From Bacillota bacterium (GTDB taxonomy: Bacteria > Bacillota > Clostridia > Saccharofermentanales > DTU023): a stretch of DNA of 43,557 bases. Under the pieces are notes generated by a model that did no database searches, was not told the DNA's origin, and saw only the letters and a list, made by a program, of their open reading frames with translations. Positions 23,182 through 31,559 of this stretch are shown piece by piece. Every line of letters begins with the position of its first letter. Position 1 is the first letter of the stretch. Both the position numbers and the translations under genes were made by a program. The stretch is taken from contig JAFAAL010000039.1 in NCBI GenBank assembly GCA_023426575.1, positions 1 to 43,557 on the forward strand, read 5' to 3'.

Positions 23182-23499
23182 ATGGTTATCGAATTAAAAC
23201 ATGATACTTACGAAGCTGAAGTCGTCCAATCTGAACTGCCGGTCCTCGTCGATTTTTGGGCTCCCTGGTGTGGCCCTTGCCAGATGCTCGGCCCCGTCGT
23301 CGAGAAGCTGGCTGAAGACTATCAGGGCAAACTGAAAGTCTGCAAGGTCAATGTCGATGAAGAGATGAAACTCGCCCAGCAATTCCGCGTCATGTCTATC
23401 CCCACGATCTACCTCTACAAGGATGGCGAGGTCAAGGAAAAGATTGTCGGCTCCAGAAGCTACGAGGACATGGTTGAGGCTCTGAAGAAGATTCTCTAA
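23182..23499 (+). CDS. trxA: Thioredoxin
   Basis: A 105-residue classical thioredoxin with active site WCGPC (residues 29-33) and the cis-proline loop MSIPT (Pro74). It reduces protein disulfides using electrons from thioredoxin reductase. Glycine/sarcosine/betaine reductases need reduced thioredoxin to regenerate GrdA, but this gene is far from the grd operon and has the canonical GP pair rather than a grd-specific variant, so it may be the general housekeeping copy. Start ATG 23182 follows AAGGAGG. A terminator follows 33 bases after the stop. Confidence 0.96.
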   Translation: MVIELKHDTYEAEVVQSELPVLVDFWAPWCGPCQMLGPVVEKLAEDYQGKLKVCKVNVDEEMKLAQQFRVMSIPTIYLYKDGEVKEKIVGSRSYEDMVEALKKIL

Positions 23500-23531
23500 G
23501 CTTCTCCCTATCAGTCATTAAAATCTCAAGA

Positions 23532-23555
23532 AGACCCTCCGGACGGAGGGTCTTT
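23532..23555 (+). terminator. Thioredoxin gene terminator
   Basis: AGACCCTCC (23532-23540) and GGAGGGTCT (23545-23553) with a GGAC loop, then TTTT overlapping the stem end. The T-run is short. Confidence 0.8.
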
Positions 23556-23581
23556 TGCTATGATAGGGGAGGAGGTGTGCG

Positions 23582-25177
23582 ATGTCTCAGGATCTCAATC
23601 TTTTGCGCTTGATAGAAGTGAAGAACGCCCGTGTTTTGACCCGTCAGCAAGAGGCGACTCTCGATCGGGCCTACGTGGCTGAGACGGGGCTGCCCTCGCT
23701 CCTCTTGATGGAGCGGGCGGCCGGAGCAGCCTGGCATCTGATCCGTGAAGTGGCAGCAGAACGACGATATCTCATCCTCCTCGGCCAGGGCAATAATGCA
23801 GGGGATGGCTGGGCTGTGGCCCTCCAGGCGATCAATCATCAGCCCCAGCCGCTCTGTCTCGATCTGCTCGGCGAGAGCGGCACAGAGGATGCGGCCGCGA
23901 TGCGCCGTGCAGCTCAGGCGATGGGTCTTCCCGTCGCCGTCCAAGAGAGGGCCTGGACGGCGCTGGACTCTGCTCTCGAGCGCCCTCACGAGATCTGTTT
24001 CATCGATGCCCTCTATGGGAGTGGTTTCAATGCCCTGAGAGCAGAACCCGAGATCTTGAAGCGACTGGCCCCAGTCCTTCTTGAAGCGCGTGAGCACGGA
24101 GCCCTCTCGATCGCTCTCGACTGCTCCAGCGGCCTCGATTCGCGTCACGGCCTGATCGCCCCCCATGCGCTGACAAATGACTACACCATAAGTTTTGGGG
24201 GCTATAAGTGGGGGACGCTCTCCTCAGAGGGCGCGGCCCGCAGTGGCCAGATCAGAGTCGCTGATCTCGGCTACGGCCATGATTTCGTCCGGCGCAACTT
24301 AGGAGCGGAGTGCTCAGAAAATGAACGCTCTGAGCCCGCCCTCTATCTGACGACGCCCGACTATCTTCAGGCCGTCTGGCCTCGTGAAAGAGCCGACCGC
24401 CACAAGGGCAGCCAGCACAAGGCGGCCCTCCTCGCAGGCTCCCCAGCCTATCCAGGGGCTGCCCTCCTGGCTCTCAAGACAGCGCTCCGCGCCGGGGCCT
24501 CCTATCTCTTCCTCTACACGGAGTCGGAGCTGATGAGCGAGCTGCTCAGCGCACAGCCAGAGCTCATTGTCCGCCCCTTGGCGGAGCTCAAGGCCAAGGA
24601 CCTTGAGCCCCTGGGCGTCTTGGCCCTCGGCCCAGGTCTCGGCAACTGCCTGGAGCGTCCACTGCTCGAACTCTCCCTCAAGAGCTCTGCGCGCCTGCTC
24701 CTCGATGCCGATGCCCTCAATCTGCTGGCACGGACGCCGGAACTCTTTAAGCTCCTGAGAGAGCGTAAGATCCCCGCCATATTGACGCCCCACCCAGCTG
24801 AGTTTCAGAGGCTCTGGCCAGAACTCGAGCTCTCTCGGATCGGTGCTGCAGAGGCTGCCCAGGCCGCTGCGACGGCCACTCAGTCCATCGTTATCTTAAA
24901 GGGGCACAGAACTGTCATTGCCCTCCCAGAGGGCCTCTGCCTGATCAATCCCACGGGCAATCAGCTCCTGGCCCGAGCGGGGAGTGGAGACTGCCTCACG
25001 GGGCTGATCACGGCCTTTTTGGCTCGGGGTCTCGCCCCTGCGGCTGCCGCCATTGCCGCGGTCTACATCCATGGCCTCACGGCGGATCTCGCCTATGCGG
25101 AGCGCGGTCTTTACGGTCTCGATCTCGAGCAGCTGATGGCAGATTACCTGGGACGGGCCATGGCCCTCTTGGACTGA
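23582..25177 (+). CDS. nnr: Bifunctional NAD(P)H-hydrate epimerase/dehydratase
   Basis: A 531-residue fusion of the two NAD(P)HX repair enzymes. The N-terminal epimerase domain (about 15-235) carries LLGQGNNAGDGWAVAL and DALYGSGFN and interconverts the R and S forms of hydrated NAD(P)H. The C-terminal ADP-dependent dehydratase (about 255-525) carries AALLAGSPAYPGAALLAL, LGPGLG, LDADALNLL, LTPHPAEF, and the ARAGSGDCLTGLI nucleotide-binding motif. This fused form (YjeF/NnrD) is common in bacteria. Start ATG 23582 follows GGGGAGGAGG. It probably starts its own transcript, since the thioredoxin terminator precedes it. Confidence 0.95.
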   Translation: MSQDLNLLRLIEVKNARVLTRQQEATLDRAYVAETGLPSLLLMERAAGAAWHLIREVAAERRYLILLGQGNNAGDGWAVALQAINHQPQPLCLDLLGESGTEDAAAMRRAAQAMGLPVAVQERAWTALDSALERPHEICFIDALYGSGFNALRAEPEILKRLAPVLLEAREHGALSIALDCSSGLDSRHGLIAPHALTNDYTISFGGYKWGTLSSEGAARSGQIRVADLGYGHDFVRRNLGAECSENERSEPALYLTTPDYLQAVWPRERADRHKGSQHKAALLAGSPAYPGAALLALKTALRAGASYLFLYTESELMSELLSAQPELIVRPLAELKAKDLEPLGVLALGPGLGNCLERPLLELSLKSSARLLLDADALNLLARTPELFKLLRERKIPAILTPHPAEFQRLWPELELSRIGAAEAAQAAATATQSIVILKGHRTVIALPEGLCLINPTGNQLLARAGSGDCLTGLITAFLARGLAPAAAAIAAVYIHGLTADLAYAERGLYGLDLEQLMADYLGRAMALLD

Positions 25178-25228
25178 GCTGAGACTTCCCTTTCGATTTC
25201 TCTCGTGTTAGGATGGGCTTACAATATA

Positions 25229-25330
25229 TTTTCCGGGGCAGGGTGAAATTCCCGACCGGCGGTACAGCCCGCGAAGCGTCATGCTTGATCAGGTGCAATT
25301 CCTGAGCCGACAGTAGAGTCTGGATGAGAG
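25229..25330 (+). promoter_or_regulatory. FMN riboswitch (RFN element)
   Basis: All conserved blocks are present in order: GGGGCAGGGTGAAATTCCC, GACCGGCGGTACAGCCCGCGA, a variable arm with GCGTCATGC, GATCAGGTGCAATTCCTGA, GCCGACAGTAGAGTCTGGAT and GAGAGGAG. Flavin mononucleotide binding would turn off the downstream ribU. A terminator follows about 20 bases later, consistent with transcriptional attenuation. A TGTTAGGAT extended -10 lies at 25206-25214. Confidence 0.97.
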
Positions 25331-25352
25331 GAGATTTATTCTATTCGTCGTG

Positions 25353-25373
25353 GGCCCCCTGGGGCCTATTTTT
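25353..25373 (+). terminator. Riboswitch-controlled terminator before ribU
   Basis: GGCCCC (25353-25358) and GGGGCC (25361-25366) form a tight stem followed by TATTTTT. Its position between the riboswitch and the gene suggests it is the expression platform. An antiterminator pairing was not worked out. Confidence 0.75.
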
Positions 25374-25395
25374 ATGCCCTGAGAGGAGGATTATC

Positions 25396-26037
25396 ATGTC
25401 ACATATCAGCCTTTCTTCACCTGGGAACAAGAAGATCAAGAGAGAGGCCAGCACACGCGAGCGGAGCAAGTGGATCGCCAAGACGGGCATCCTGACGGCT
25501 CTCTCAGTCATCTTGATGTATCTGGAATTTCCCATCCCTCTGATGCCTGTCTTTCTCAAGTTTGACTTTGCGGATCTGCCGGCGCTCTTAGCTTCCTTCA
25601 GCCTCGGCCCCCTCAGTGGCGTCATCGTCCAATTGCTGCGCAACATTCTCCATATGCCCGCCTCACAGACCTTCTACACGGGGGAGCTTGCGAACTTTCT
25701 GGTCGGAGGTACCTTTGTCCTGGTTGCGGGTCTAATCTATCAGCGCCACAAGACGAAGCGCTCGGCCATCCTCGGCATGGCGCTCGGCGGACTGACCATG
25801 ACCGTGGTCGCGGTCGCCTTCAACTACTTCATCAACATCCCCTTTTACATCAAGGTCATGGGTCTGCCTCTCGAGGGCATCATCGGCATGGTCAATGCAG
25901 CGGGCAATCAGCTCGTCCACAATCTCTGGACCTTGCTGCTCTTTGTCTTTGTCCCCTTTAACATCTTCAAATCACTGGTCATCAGCGGCATTATGCTGCT
26001 CATCTATAAAAAGCTCAGCCCACTTTTACATCGCTAA
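25396..26037 (+). CDS. ribU: Riboflavin ECF transporter substrate-binding (S) component
   Basis: A 213-residue membrane protein of the RibU family, the riboflavin-specific S component of an energy-coupling factor transporter. After a charged N-terminal tail (1-28) come about six helices. Signature stretches are MYLEFPIPLMPVFLKFDFADLPALL (residues about 45-70), LGPLSGVIVQLLRNILH, and YTGELANFLVGGTFV. The preceding FMN riboswitch independently supports riboflavin as substrate. ECF ATPases and the T subunit are not in the window and are presumably shared. Start ATG 25396 follows GAGGAGGA; an earlier ATG at 25324 is inside the riboswitch. Confidence 0.95.
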   Translation: MSHISLSSPGNKKIKREASTRERSKWIAKTGILTALSVILMYLEFPIPLMPVFLKFDFADLPALLASFSLGPLSGVIVQLLRNILHMPASQTFYTGELANFLVGGTFVLVAGLIYQRHKTKRSAILGMALGGLTMTVVAVAFNYFINIPFYIKVMGLPLEGIIGMVNAAGNQLVHNLWTLLLFVFVPFNIFKSLVISGIMLLIYKKLSPLLHR

Positions 26038-26054
26038 GCCATCTCATGTATAAT
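26025..26054 (+). promoter_or_regulatory. Promoter of the cdaA-glmM operon
   Basis: TTTACA (26025-26030), 18 bases, perfect TATAAT (26049-26054). The -35 lies in the end of ribU. It places the in-frame TTG at 26054 inside the promoter, so translation must start downstream, at ATG 26093. Confidence 0.7.
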
Positions 26055-26092
26055 TGACCCAACCTGAGCAGGAGGGTGGCGAAGTCGAAGTC

Positions 26093-27460
26093 ATGGATAT
26101 TTTTCAACGTTTAGCTCAGTTTTTGACAGGCTTGCTCAATGAGATTCGAGACGGTTTCCTCTTTATCGGGGGGCCGCTCGATATCTTTATTGCCCTGCTC
26201 GATATTTCGCTCACGACTTTCCTGCTCTACTATTTGCTCAAACTGCTGCGCGATTCGCGCGCTTGGCAACTCCTCAAGGGCATCCTCTTCATCTTTTTCC
26301 TGGCCATTTCGTCTTCTCTCCTCGGCCTCTCATCGCTCGGCTACATCCTCAATCGGACGATTTCTGTCTTTGCGATTGCCGTGGTCGTCATCTTCCAACC
26401 GGAGTTGCGTCGCACGCTCGAGACTGTGGGGCGCTCGGGCTTCAATGTCCTCAGCCAGGTGACGGAGGGTTCTGACCATCACGATGGCCGCGGCTACCAG
26501 ATGATCGAGAGCATCGTCAAGGCCTGCGAAGAGATGTCCGAGCATCGAACGGGCGCGCTGATTGTCATTGAGAGGACCACGGCCCTCGGTGATCTCAAGG
26601 GCCAGGAAAATGCTGTCACCCTCGATGCCGTCCTCTCGGCCACGGCCCTGAAGCAGATCTTTTACCTGGGCTCACCCCTGCATGACGGCGCCGTCGTCAT
26701 CCGCGATGGCAAGATTGCCGCGGCGAGAGTGCATATCCCCCTCTCTGACGTCTATCACCTGAGGCGCGATCTCGGTACACGACATCGCGCTGCGATCGGC
26801 GCTTCCGAGATGGGCGATACGATTGCCGTCGTCTGCTCCGAGGAGACCGGCACGATCAGCATCGCTGTCGAGGGCCGCCTCTATGCCCTGGACAATGCCG
26901 ACGTCCTCCGCACGCAACTTCACCGCCTCTTGCTGCTGCCCCAGGGAGAGGCGCAGCGCTTTGGCTTTTTTCGCAGGGGGAAGGATGTCTATGGTCCCGC
27001 CCTCAAGGAGAAGCCTCCGCGCAAGGTTCACGTCAGCCTGCTCTTGACCTCGCTCTTGCTCTCGACGATCATCTGGTTCTTTGTCCAGGTGCAGGTCAAT
27101 CCGCTCGAGAGCAAGTCCTTTCAGGTGCCGCTCCAGTTTGAGTCGCTGCTTGAGATGCGGGACAAGGGCTATGAAATTCAATATCCCATGCGCAATATCC
27201 AGGTCAATCTCAGGGCGCGCAAATCGGTGCTCGAGAAGTTGACTATTCGCGATATCACGGCCTATGTCGACTTGTCGACGATCGACAGTCCGGGCCTCGA
27301 TCAATTGCCTGTGCAGATACGCACGCGCAGCAATCTCTACACACGCGTCGAGAGTCTCAGCCCTGCCACTTTGACCGTCAGTGTCCGCCCCAATCATGAG
27401 GCCACTGACGAGAGCGAGGGCGATGGGGCAGGAGAGAGCGAGCCAAGTGACAAAAAATAG
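26093..27460 (+). CDS. cdaA: Diadenylate cyclase CdaA fused to a YbbR (CdaR-like) domain
   Basis: A 455-residue membrane protein that makes c-di-AMP from two ATP. Three helices (about 28-48, 58-80, 86-102) anchor the DAC domain, which shows LDAVLSATAL, SPLHDGAVVI (DGA at 198-200) and GTRHRAAIGASE (RHR at 230-232), the full catalytic signature. After a short basic linker a fourth helix (about 312-333) leads to an extracellular domain (340-433) with the pattern of a single YbbR repeat, as in the regulator CdaR. Normally cdaA, cdaR and glmM are three genes; here the first two are one polypeptide and glmM follows. An acidic tail ends the protein. ATG 26093 lies 17 bases from AGGAGGG, which is longer than usual. 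Confidence 0.9.
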   Translation: MDIFQRLAQFLTGLLNEIRDGFLFIGGPLDIFIALLDISLTTFLLYYLLKLLRDSRAWQLLKGILFIFFLAISSSLLGLSSLGYILNRTISVFAIAVVVIFQPELRRTLETVGRSGFNVLSQVTEGSDHHDGRGYQMIESIVKACEEMSEHRTGALIVIERTTALGDLKGQENAVTLDAVLSATALKQIFYLGSPLHDGAVVIRDGKIAAARVHIPLSDVYHLRRDLGTRHRAAIGASEMGDTIAVVCSEETGTISIAVEGRLYALDNADVLRTQLHRLLLLPQGEAQRFGFFRRGKDVYGPALKEKPPRKVHVSLLLTSLLLSTIIWFFVQVQVNPLESKSFQVPLQFESLLEMRDKGYEIQYPMRNIQVNLRARKSVLEKLTIRDITAYVDLSTIDSPGLDQLPVQIRTRSNLYTRVESLSPATLTVSVRPNHEATDESEGDGAGESEPSDKK

Positions 27461-27469
27461 GAGGTCCCA

Positions 27470-28819
27470 GTGAAACTATTCGGTACCGATGGCATCAGAG
27501 GTGTCGCCAATGAAGAGCTCACGGCTGATTTGGCATTTAAGATTGGCTATGCGACGGCCGTCGTCATCCGCAAAGAAATTGCCAAGAATTCGCGGGTGCT
27601 GATTGGGCGCGATACGCGAGTCTCGGGCTCCATGCTCGAGGCGGCACTCATCGCGGGTCTGACCTCTGTCGGGGCAGACGTCTACACCGTGGGCGTCATG
27701 CCCACGCCTGCTGTGGCCTATCTGACCCGCCACTATGAGTGCGATGCGGGGATTGTCATCTCGGCCTCCCATAACCCCTTCGAGTACAATGGCATCAAGA
27801 TCTTCTCGCATCTGGGCTACAAGCTCCAAGATGAGCTAGAGGCTGAGATCGAGTCGGAAGTCAGTGGTTATGACTCAGCAACGCAGCTGATCTCAGCGAC
27901 GAATATAGGGCGTCATATCCCACTGGACGACAGTGCTCATGTCTATTTGACACATCTTCGGGAGAATTTTGCCCTCGACCTCACGGGTCTCAAGATGGCC
28001 ATTGACTGTGCCAATGGCGCAAGTTACCACCTGGCGCCTGAGCTCTTCCGTGAGCTCGGGGCCACTGTCCACTGCATCGGGACCTCCCCAGACGGCTTCA
28101 ATATCAATGCCAATTGTGGTTCGACCGCGCCTGAGCGCCTGATTGAGCTGCTGCGCCAAGAGGGCTGTGACATCGGCTTGGCCTTTGACGGGGATGCTGA
28201 TCGCCTCCTCGCCTGTACTGCAGAGGGTGAGATGGTCGATGGCGATGGCATTCTGATGATTTTGGCGGCTGACATGCAGCGCGAGGGGCGACTCCTCAAC
28301 AATGGAGTCGTGGCAACAGTCATGTCGAATCTGGCCCTCGATGAGTTCTTGCGCGATCGCCAGATCAATCTCTTAAAGACGGCCGTCGGCGACAGAAATG
28401 TGCTCGAGGCCATGCTGGCCGAGGGCTACTGCCTCGGAGGAGAGCAGAGTGGACATATCATTCTCCTCGACCACGCGACGACAGGAGATGGCATGGTCTC
28501 AGCGCTCGCCCTATTGGCGGCCCTGCGGCGCAGCGCTCAGAGCCTCGCGGAGGCGGCAGAGGCCTGGACGATCTATCCCCAGGTACTGATCAATGTCCGA
28601 GTTCCCAACGACCTCAAGGAGAAGGCGATGGAGGATCCAGATCTCAAGGAGCAGATCGCCGAGTTTTCCGAGGTGCTCGGTCAGGAGGGCCGCATTCTGG
28701 TCAGAGCCTCCGGCACAGAGCCCAAGTTGCGCGTCATGATCGAGGGGAAAAATCAAAGAGAGATCGAGCGGATGGCTAAGTTTCTGGCCAATCTCATCTC
28801 CGCTCGCTATGGCATATAG
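27470..28819 (+). CDS. glmM: Phosphoglucosamine mutase
   Basis: A 449-residue alpha-phosphohexomutase converting glucosamine-6-phosphate to glucosamine-1-phosphate for peptidoglycan precursors. It starts KLFGTDGIRGVAN, with the catalytic phosphoserine loop ISASHNPFEYNGIK, the Mg2+ loop FDGDADRLL, the sugar-binding GGEQSGHII, and the phosphate-binding RASGTEPKLRVM. The start is a GTG at 27470 behind AGGAGG. Third place in the cdaA-cdaR-glmM arrangement is the classical position; GlmM is known to bind and inhibit CdaA in several Bacillota. Confidence 0.97.
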   Translation: MKLFGTDGIRGVANEELTADLAFKIGYATAVVIRKEIAKNSRVLIGRDTRVSGSMLEAALIAGLTSVGADVYTVGVMPTPAVAYLTRHYECDAGIVISASHNPFEYNGIKIFSHLGYKLQDELEAEIESEVSGYDSATQLISATNIGRHIPLDDSAHVYLTHLRENFALDLTGLKMAIDCANGASYHLAPELFRELGATVHCIGTSPDGFNINANCGSTAPERLIELLRQEGCDIGLAFDGDADRLLACTAEGEMVDGDGILMILAADMQREGRLLNNGVVATVMSNLALDEFLRDRQINLLKTAVGDRNVLEAMLAEGYCLGGEQSGHIILLDHATTGDGMVSALALLAALRRSAQSLAEAAEAWTIYPQVLINVRVPNDLKEKAMEDPDLKEQIAEFSEVLGQEGRILVRASGTEPKLRVMIEGKNQREIERMAKFLANLISARYGI

Positions 28820-29977
28820 ATGAAGCAGAAGAGAGCCCTAGAACTAACAGTCATCCTGGCCGTCCTCGCCGTCGTCCTCCTCTTGACGACGACCATTGTC
28901 AAGAAGGTCTGGCCGAGCCTCGGAGAGACGGGTCCTCAGCGCGTGGAGACGGGACCCAAGACGGGGACGGGCTCAGATCAACTGCCCCTCCAAGAGGAGG
29001 ACATTCAGAAGGTCAAGACCAACAACTTAAAGGTTCCCGCCTGGAAGGCTGAGTCTGTCATCCCCACTTATCACAATAGCAATCTCGCTCTCTACAGTCA
29101 GAGAAGCAAGAATCAAGAGGCACTGTCCGGGGTCACTGTCTTCCTCGACCCGGCGCTCGGTGGCAATGAGCAGGGCTATGTCATGAACTCTGGCCTGGCT
29201 GCCACGGATCCCGTCAAGCGCGTCTTCACGGCCGCTGAACTCAATCTCAACCTCGCCTATAAGATCCAGGCCAAACTCGAGGCGCTGGGGGCCAAGGTCA
29301 TCCTCATTCGCGCGCAGGACATGCCCATGTCGGATACCGAGCGGGTGGCCCGTCTCGCACACTATCTCATTGGCGATTTCCTCGAGGAGCTCAAGGAGCA
29401 AAATTTCAAGAGCGACCGCCTCGTCGAGCTCAGGCAGGCGATCGGCCAAGAGATTGCCAAGAAACACGAGGCCAACTACAGCAGTATTTTCACCAAGCCA
29501 GGCAGCGGTCAGGACCTGCGCCTGATCCTCGATCTCGAGAAGCAATACCAAGAGATGTTTTATCTGCGCATCAATCATCTCGCAGAGGTGGATAACAACA
29601 GTCAGCGCGGCTTCCACATCCGCATCTTGAAGCCCGTCCTCAGTGCCGCCGAGGGCTCGGCAGAGGCACCAGCCTATATGAACTATGAGACAGAGGGCAG
29701 CCGTCGCCTCGCGGATATTCTCTCGACAGAGCTGATCAAGATCATCCCAGATCTCAAGAACTCGGATCAGACGGGCATCGAAGAGGGCCTCTCAGACATT
29801 CTCCGCCAGGTCAATATCAAGGCGCTCGAGTTCTCTCCAGGCTATCTCAGCAATGGCCGAGACCTCGCCCTGCTCTTGAATCCCGAGCGGCAGGAGACCA
29901 TCGGGGAGGCCGTGGCCAATGCCGTCTATCTCTTCTTAAGTGAGCAGACCGTGGCGGAGACAGAGCCCCAAGACTAA
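28820..29977 (+). CDS. Amidase_3-like protein with altered zinc site
   Basis: A 385-residue membrane-anchored protein (signal anchor about 9-28) starting immediately after the glmM stop. The outer part resembles the N-acetylmuramoyl-L-alanine amidase (Amidase_3) fold: VTVFLDPALGGNEQG (106-118) in place of the usual DPGHGG, AAELNLNLAYKI (138-149) with the second ligand Glu140, INHLAEVDNNSQRGFHIRI (251-269) with His253 where the third ligand is expected, and ALEFSPGYLSN (335-345) with the catalytic-type Glu337. The first zinc histidine is Leu113 and the glycine before it is Ala112. An inserted helical region (182-250) is also unusual. It may be a non-catalytic peptidoglycan-binding protein, or use a different ligand. 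The family call is moderately sure. Confidence 0.68.
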   Translation: MKQKRALELTVILAVLAVVLLLTTTIVKKVWPSLGETGPQRVETGPKTGTGSDQLPLQEEDIQKVKTNNLKVPAWKAESVIPTYHNSNLALYSQRSKNQEALSGVTVFLDPALGGNEQGYVMNSGLAATDPVKRVFTAAELNLNLAYKIQAKLEALGAKVILIRAQDMPMSDTERVARLAHYLIGDFLEELKEQNFKSDRLVELRQAIGQEIAKKHEANYSSIFTKPGSGQDLRLILDLEKQYQEMFYLRINHLAEVDNNSQRGFHIRILKPVLSAAEGSAEAPAYMNYETEGSRRLADILSTELIKIIPDLKNSDQTGIEEGLSDILRQVNIKALEFSPGYLSNGRDLALLLNPERQETIGEAVANAVYLFLSEQTVAETEPQD

Positions 29978-29990
29978 TCAATCTCAAGAG

Positions 29991-30027
29991 AAAAATCGCT
30001 GGTCCCCGAGGGAGCCAGCGATTTTTT
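29991..30027. terminator. Bidirectional terminator
   Basis: AAAAATCGCTGG (29991-30002) pairs with CCAGCGATTTTTT (30015-30027). It ends the cdaA operon from the left and the convergent aminopeptidase gene from the right. Confidence 0.92.
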
Positions 30028-30050
30028 ATCTCTTCTCAGCTGATAGTCAA

Positions 30051-31550
30051 TCAGTGGCAGAGTTCTTGGACGGCTGTGTAGAGCAGATGGGCTCCGACGC
30101 CGGAGGCTCCAGCTGAGTACTGATCGCTCTGAGCAGAGAGGTAGGCCGGCCCTGCGATGTCGAGGTGAGCCCAGGGGAGGCCGCCCGTGAAGGCGCGGAC
30201 AAAGAGACCCGCCGTGATCATGCCGCCCCAGCGACCGCCCGAATTCTTGATGTCGGCGCGCTCCGTCTTGTTGAGCTCAGCATAATCGTCGTCGTTCGGC
30301 ATCCGCCAAATCTTGTCGCCGCTCCGCTCAGCCCCGAGCTCGAGCGCCTTGAAGATCTCGTCATCATTGCTGATGACGCCCGTGATCTCATTGCCGAGAG
30401 CGACGACACAGGCACCCGTCAGAGTTGCAATGTCTATAATCTTGCTCGCCCCTTCAAAGCGCTGGGCATAGCAGACGGCATCGGCAAGGGTCAGGCGACC
30501 CTCTGCGTCGGTGTTGACGACCTCGATCGTCTTGCCGGCGAGCGAGCCGATGATGTCGCCGTTGCGCATGGCACCCCCTGAAATCATGTTCTCACAGGCG
30601 GCGACAATGGCGACGACATTGACCTCGGCACGATTGGCGGCGAGCGCAGAGATCGCCCCAATGACGGCCCCAGCACCCCCCATGTCGGCGTGCATGGTCA
30701 CCATGCCGTCCGCGGGCTTGATGGCATAGCCACCTGAGTCATAGCAGACACCCTTGCCGACCAAGGCGATTTTCTCCTGGCAGCTTGGGTGATTGAGATA
30801 GCGCATGATGATCAAGCGAGGGGGATTCTCCGAACCCTTGGCCACTGACCAGAAGGCGTCCATCCCCAGTTCTTGAATTTCTTTTTCGTCCTTGACCTCG
30901 ACCTCGAAGCCAAAGTCGCGTCCGGCCTGCTTGACCGCCTCAGCGAGAAGATCAGGCGTCATGAAATTGGCCGGTTGATTGACCAGGTGCCGGGAGAGGG
31001 AGATGGCCTCGCCGAGTTTTAAAGCGCCCGAGATCACTTCGGAGATCGACTCATCCGCAGCGTGGACGACCTTGATCTCCTCGACCGCATAGGCTGCCTC
31101 TCGCTCTGGCAATTCATTCTTCTCATTGGGCATGAAGCCACCGTGCCCCGTGTGCTCCTCGAAGCGATAGAGGGCAACGACGAGCTGAGTCAAGAGGGAC
31201 TCGATCCCGCGGGCACAAAAAGAGGAGCCGAAGACGATGCAGGGACGCTCTGCCTTATATTTGCGCAGCGCATTTTCGACTTGGCGCATGGCCGCGCGAA
31301 TCACGCGGCTTGAGATCTCCGACTTGAGCTTGAGCAGATAGAGGCGCTGCTTCTTGCCGTTGCGCCGCATGACAAAGCTCTCAAGGTAAGTCTGATCCGC
31401 CTTGAACTCGACATCTTCGAGCTGCAACTTGGCTTCGGCCTGAATGTCCTCCGGGAGAGTCTGCAGGCCGCTGTCCTGATCCTTTAAAATGATGACAATC
31501 TCTTCATCTTGCCAGTCGTATTGCTTGAGTAAAATCTCTTGAAATTTCAT
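30051..31550 (-). CDS. pepA: Leucyl aminopeptidase, M17 family
   Basis: A 499-residue cytosolic two-metal aminopeptidase that trims peptides from the N-terminus. The C-terminal catalytic domain holds VGKGVCYDSGGYAIKP, MHADMGGAGAV and the M17 signature NTDAEGRLTLADA, with SGGRWGGMITAGLFVRAF near the end. The usual GITFDTGG-type loop reads GVCYDSGG here. The N-terminal domain is divergent, as is common. In an amino-acid fermenter it would feed peptides into catabolism (inference). ATG 31550 follows GGAGG. The peroxiredoxin gene ends 10 bases upstream, so the two are probably co-transcribed. Confidence 0.94.
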   Translation of the reverse strand: MKFQEILLKQYDWQDEEIVIILKDQDSGLQTLPEDIQAEAKLQLEDVEFKADQTYLESFVMRRNGKKQRLYLLKLKSEISSRVIRAAMRQVENALRKYKAERPCIVFGSSFCARGIESLLTQLVVALYRFEEHTGHGGFMPNEKNELPEREAAYAVEEIKVVHAADESISEVISGALKLGEAISLSRHLVNQPANFMTPDLLAEAVKQAGRDFGFEVEVKDEKEIQELGMDAFWSVAKGSENPPRLIIMRYLNHPSCQEKIALVGKGVCYDSGGYAIKPADGMVTMHADMGGAGAVIGAISALAANRAEVNVVAIVAACENMISGGAMRNGDIIGSLAGKTIEVVNTDAEGRLTLADAVCYAQRFEGASKIIDIATLTGACVVALGNEITGVISNDDEIFKALELGAERSGDKIWRMPNDDDYAELNKTERADIKNSGGRWGGMITAGLFVRAFTGGLPWAHLDIAGPAYLSAQSDQYSAGASGVGAHLLYTAVQELCH

Positions 31551-31559
31551 GGCAACCTC

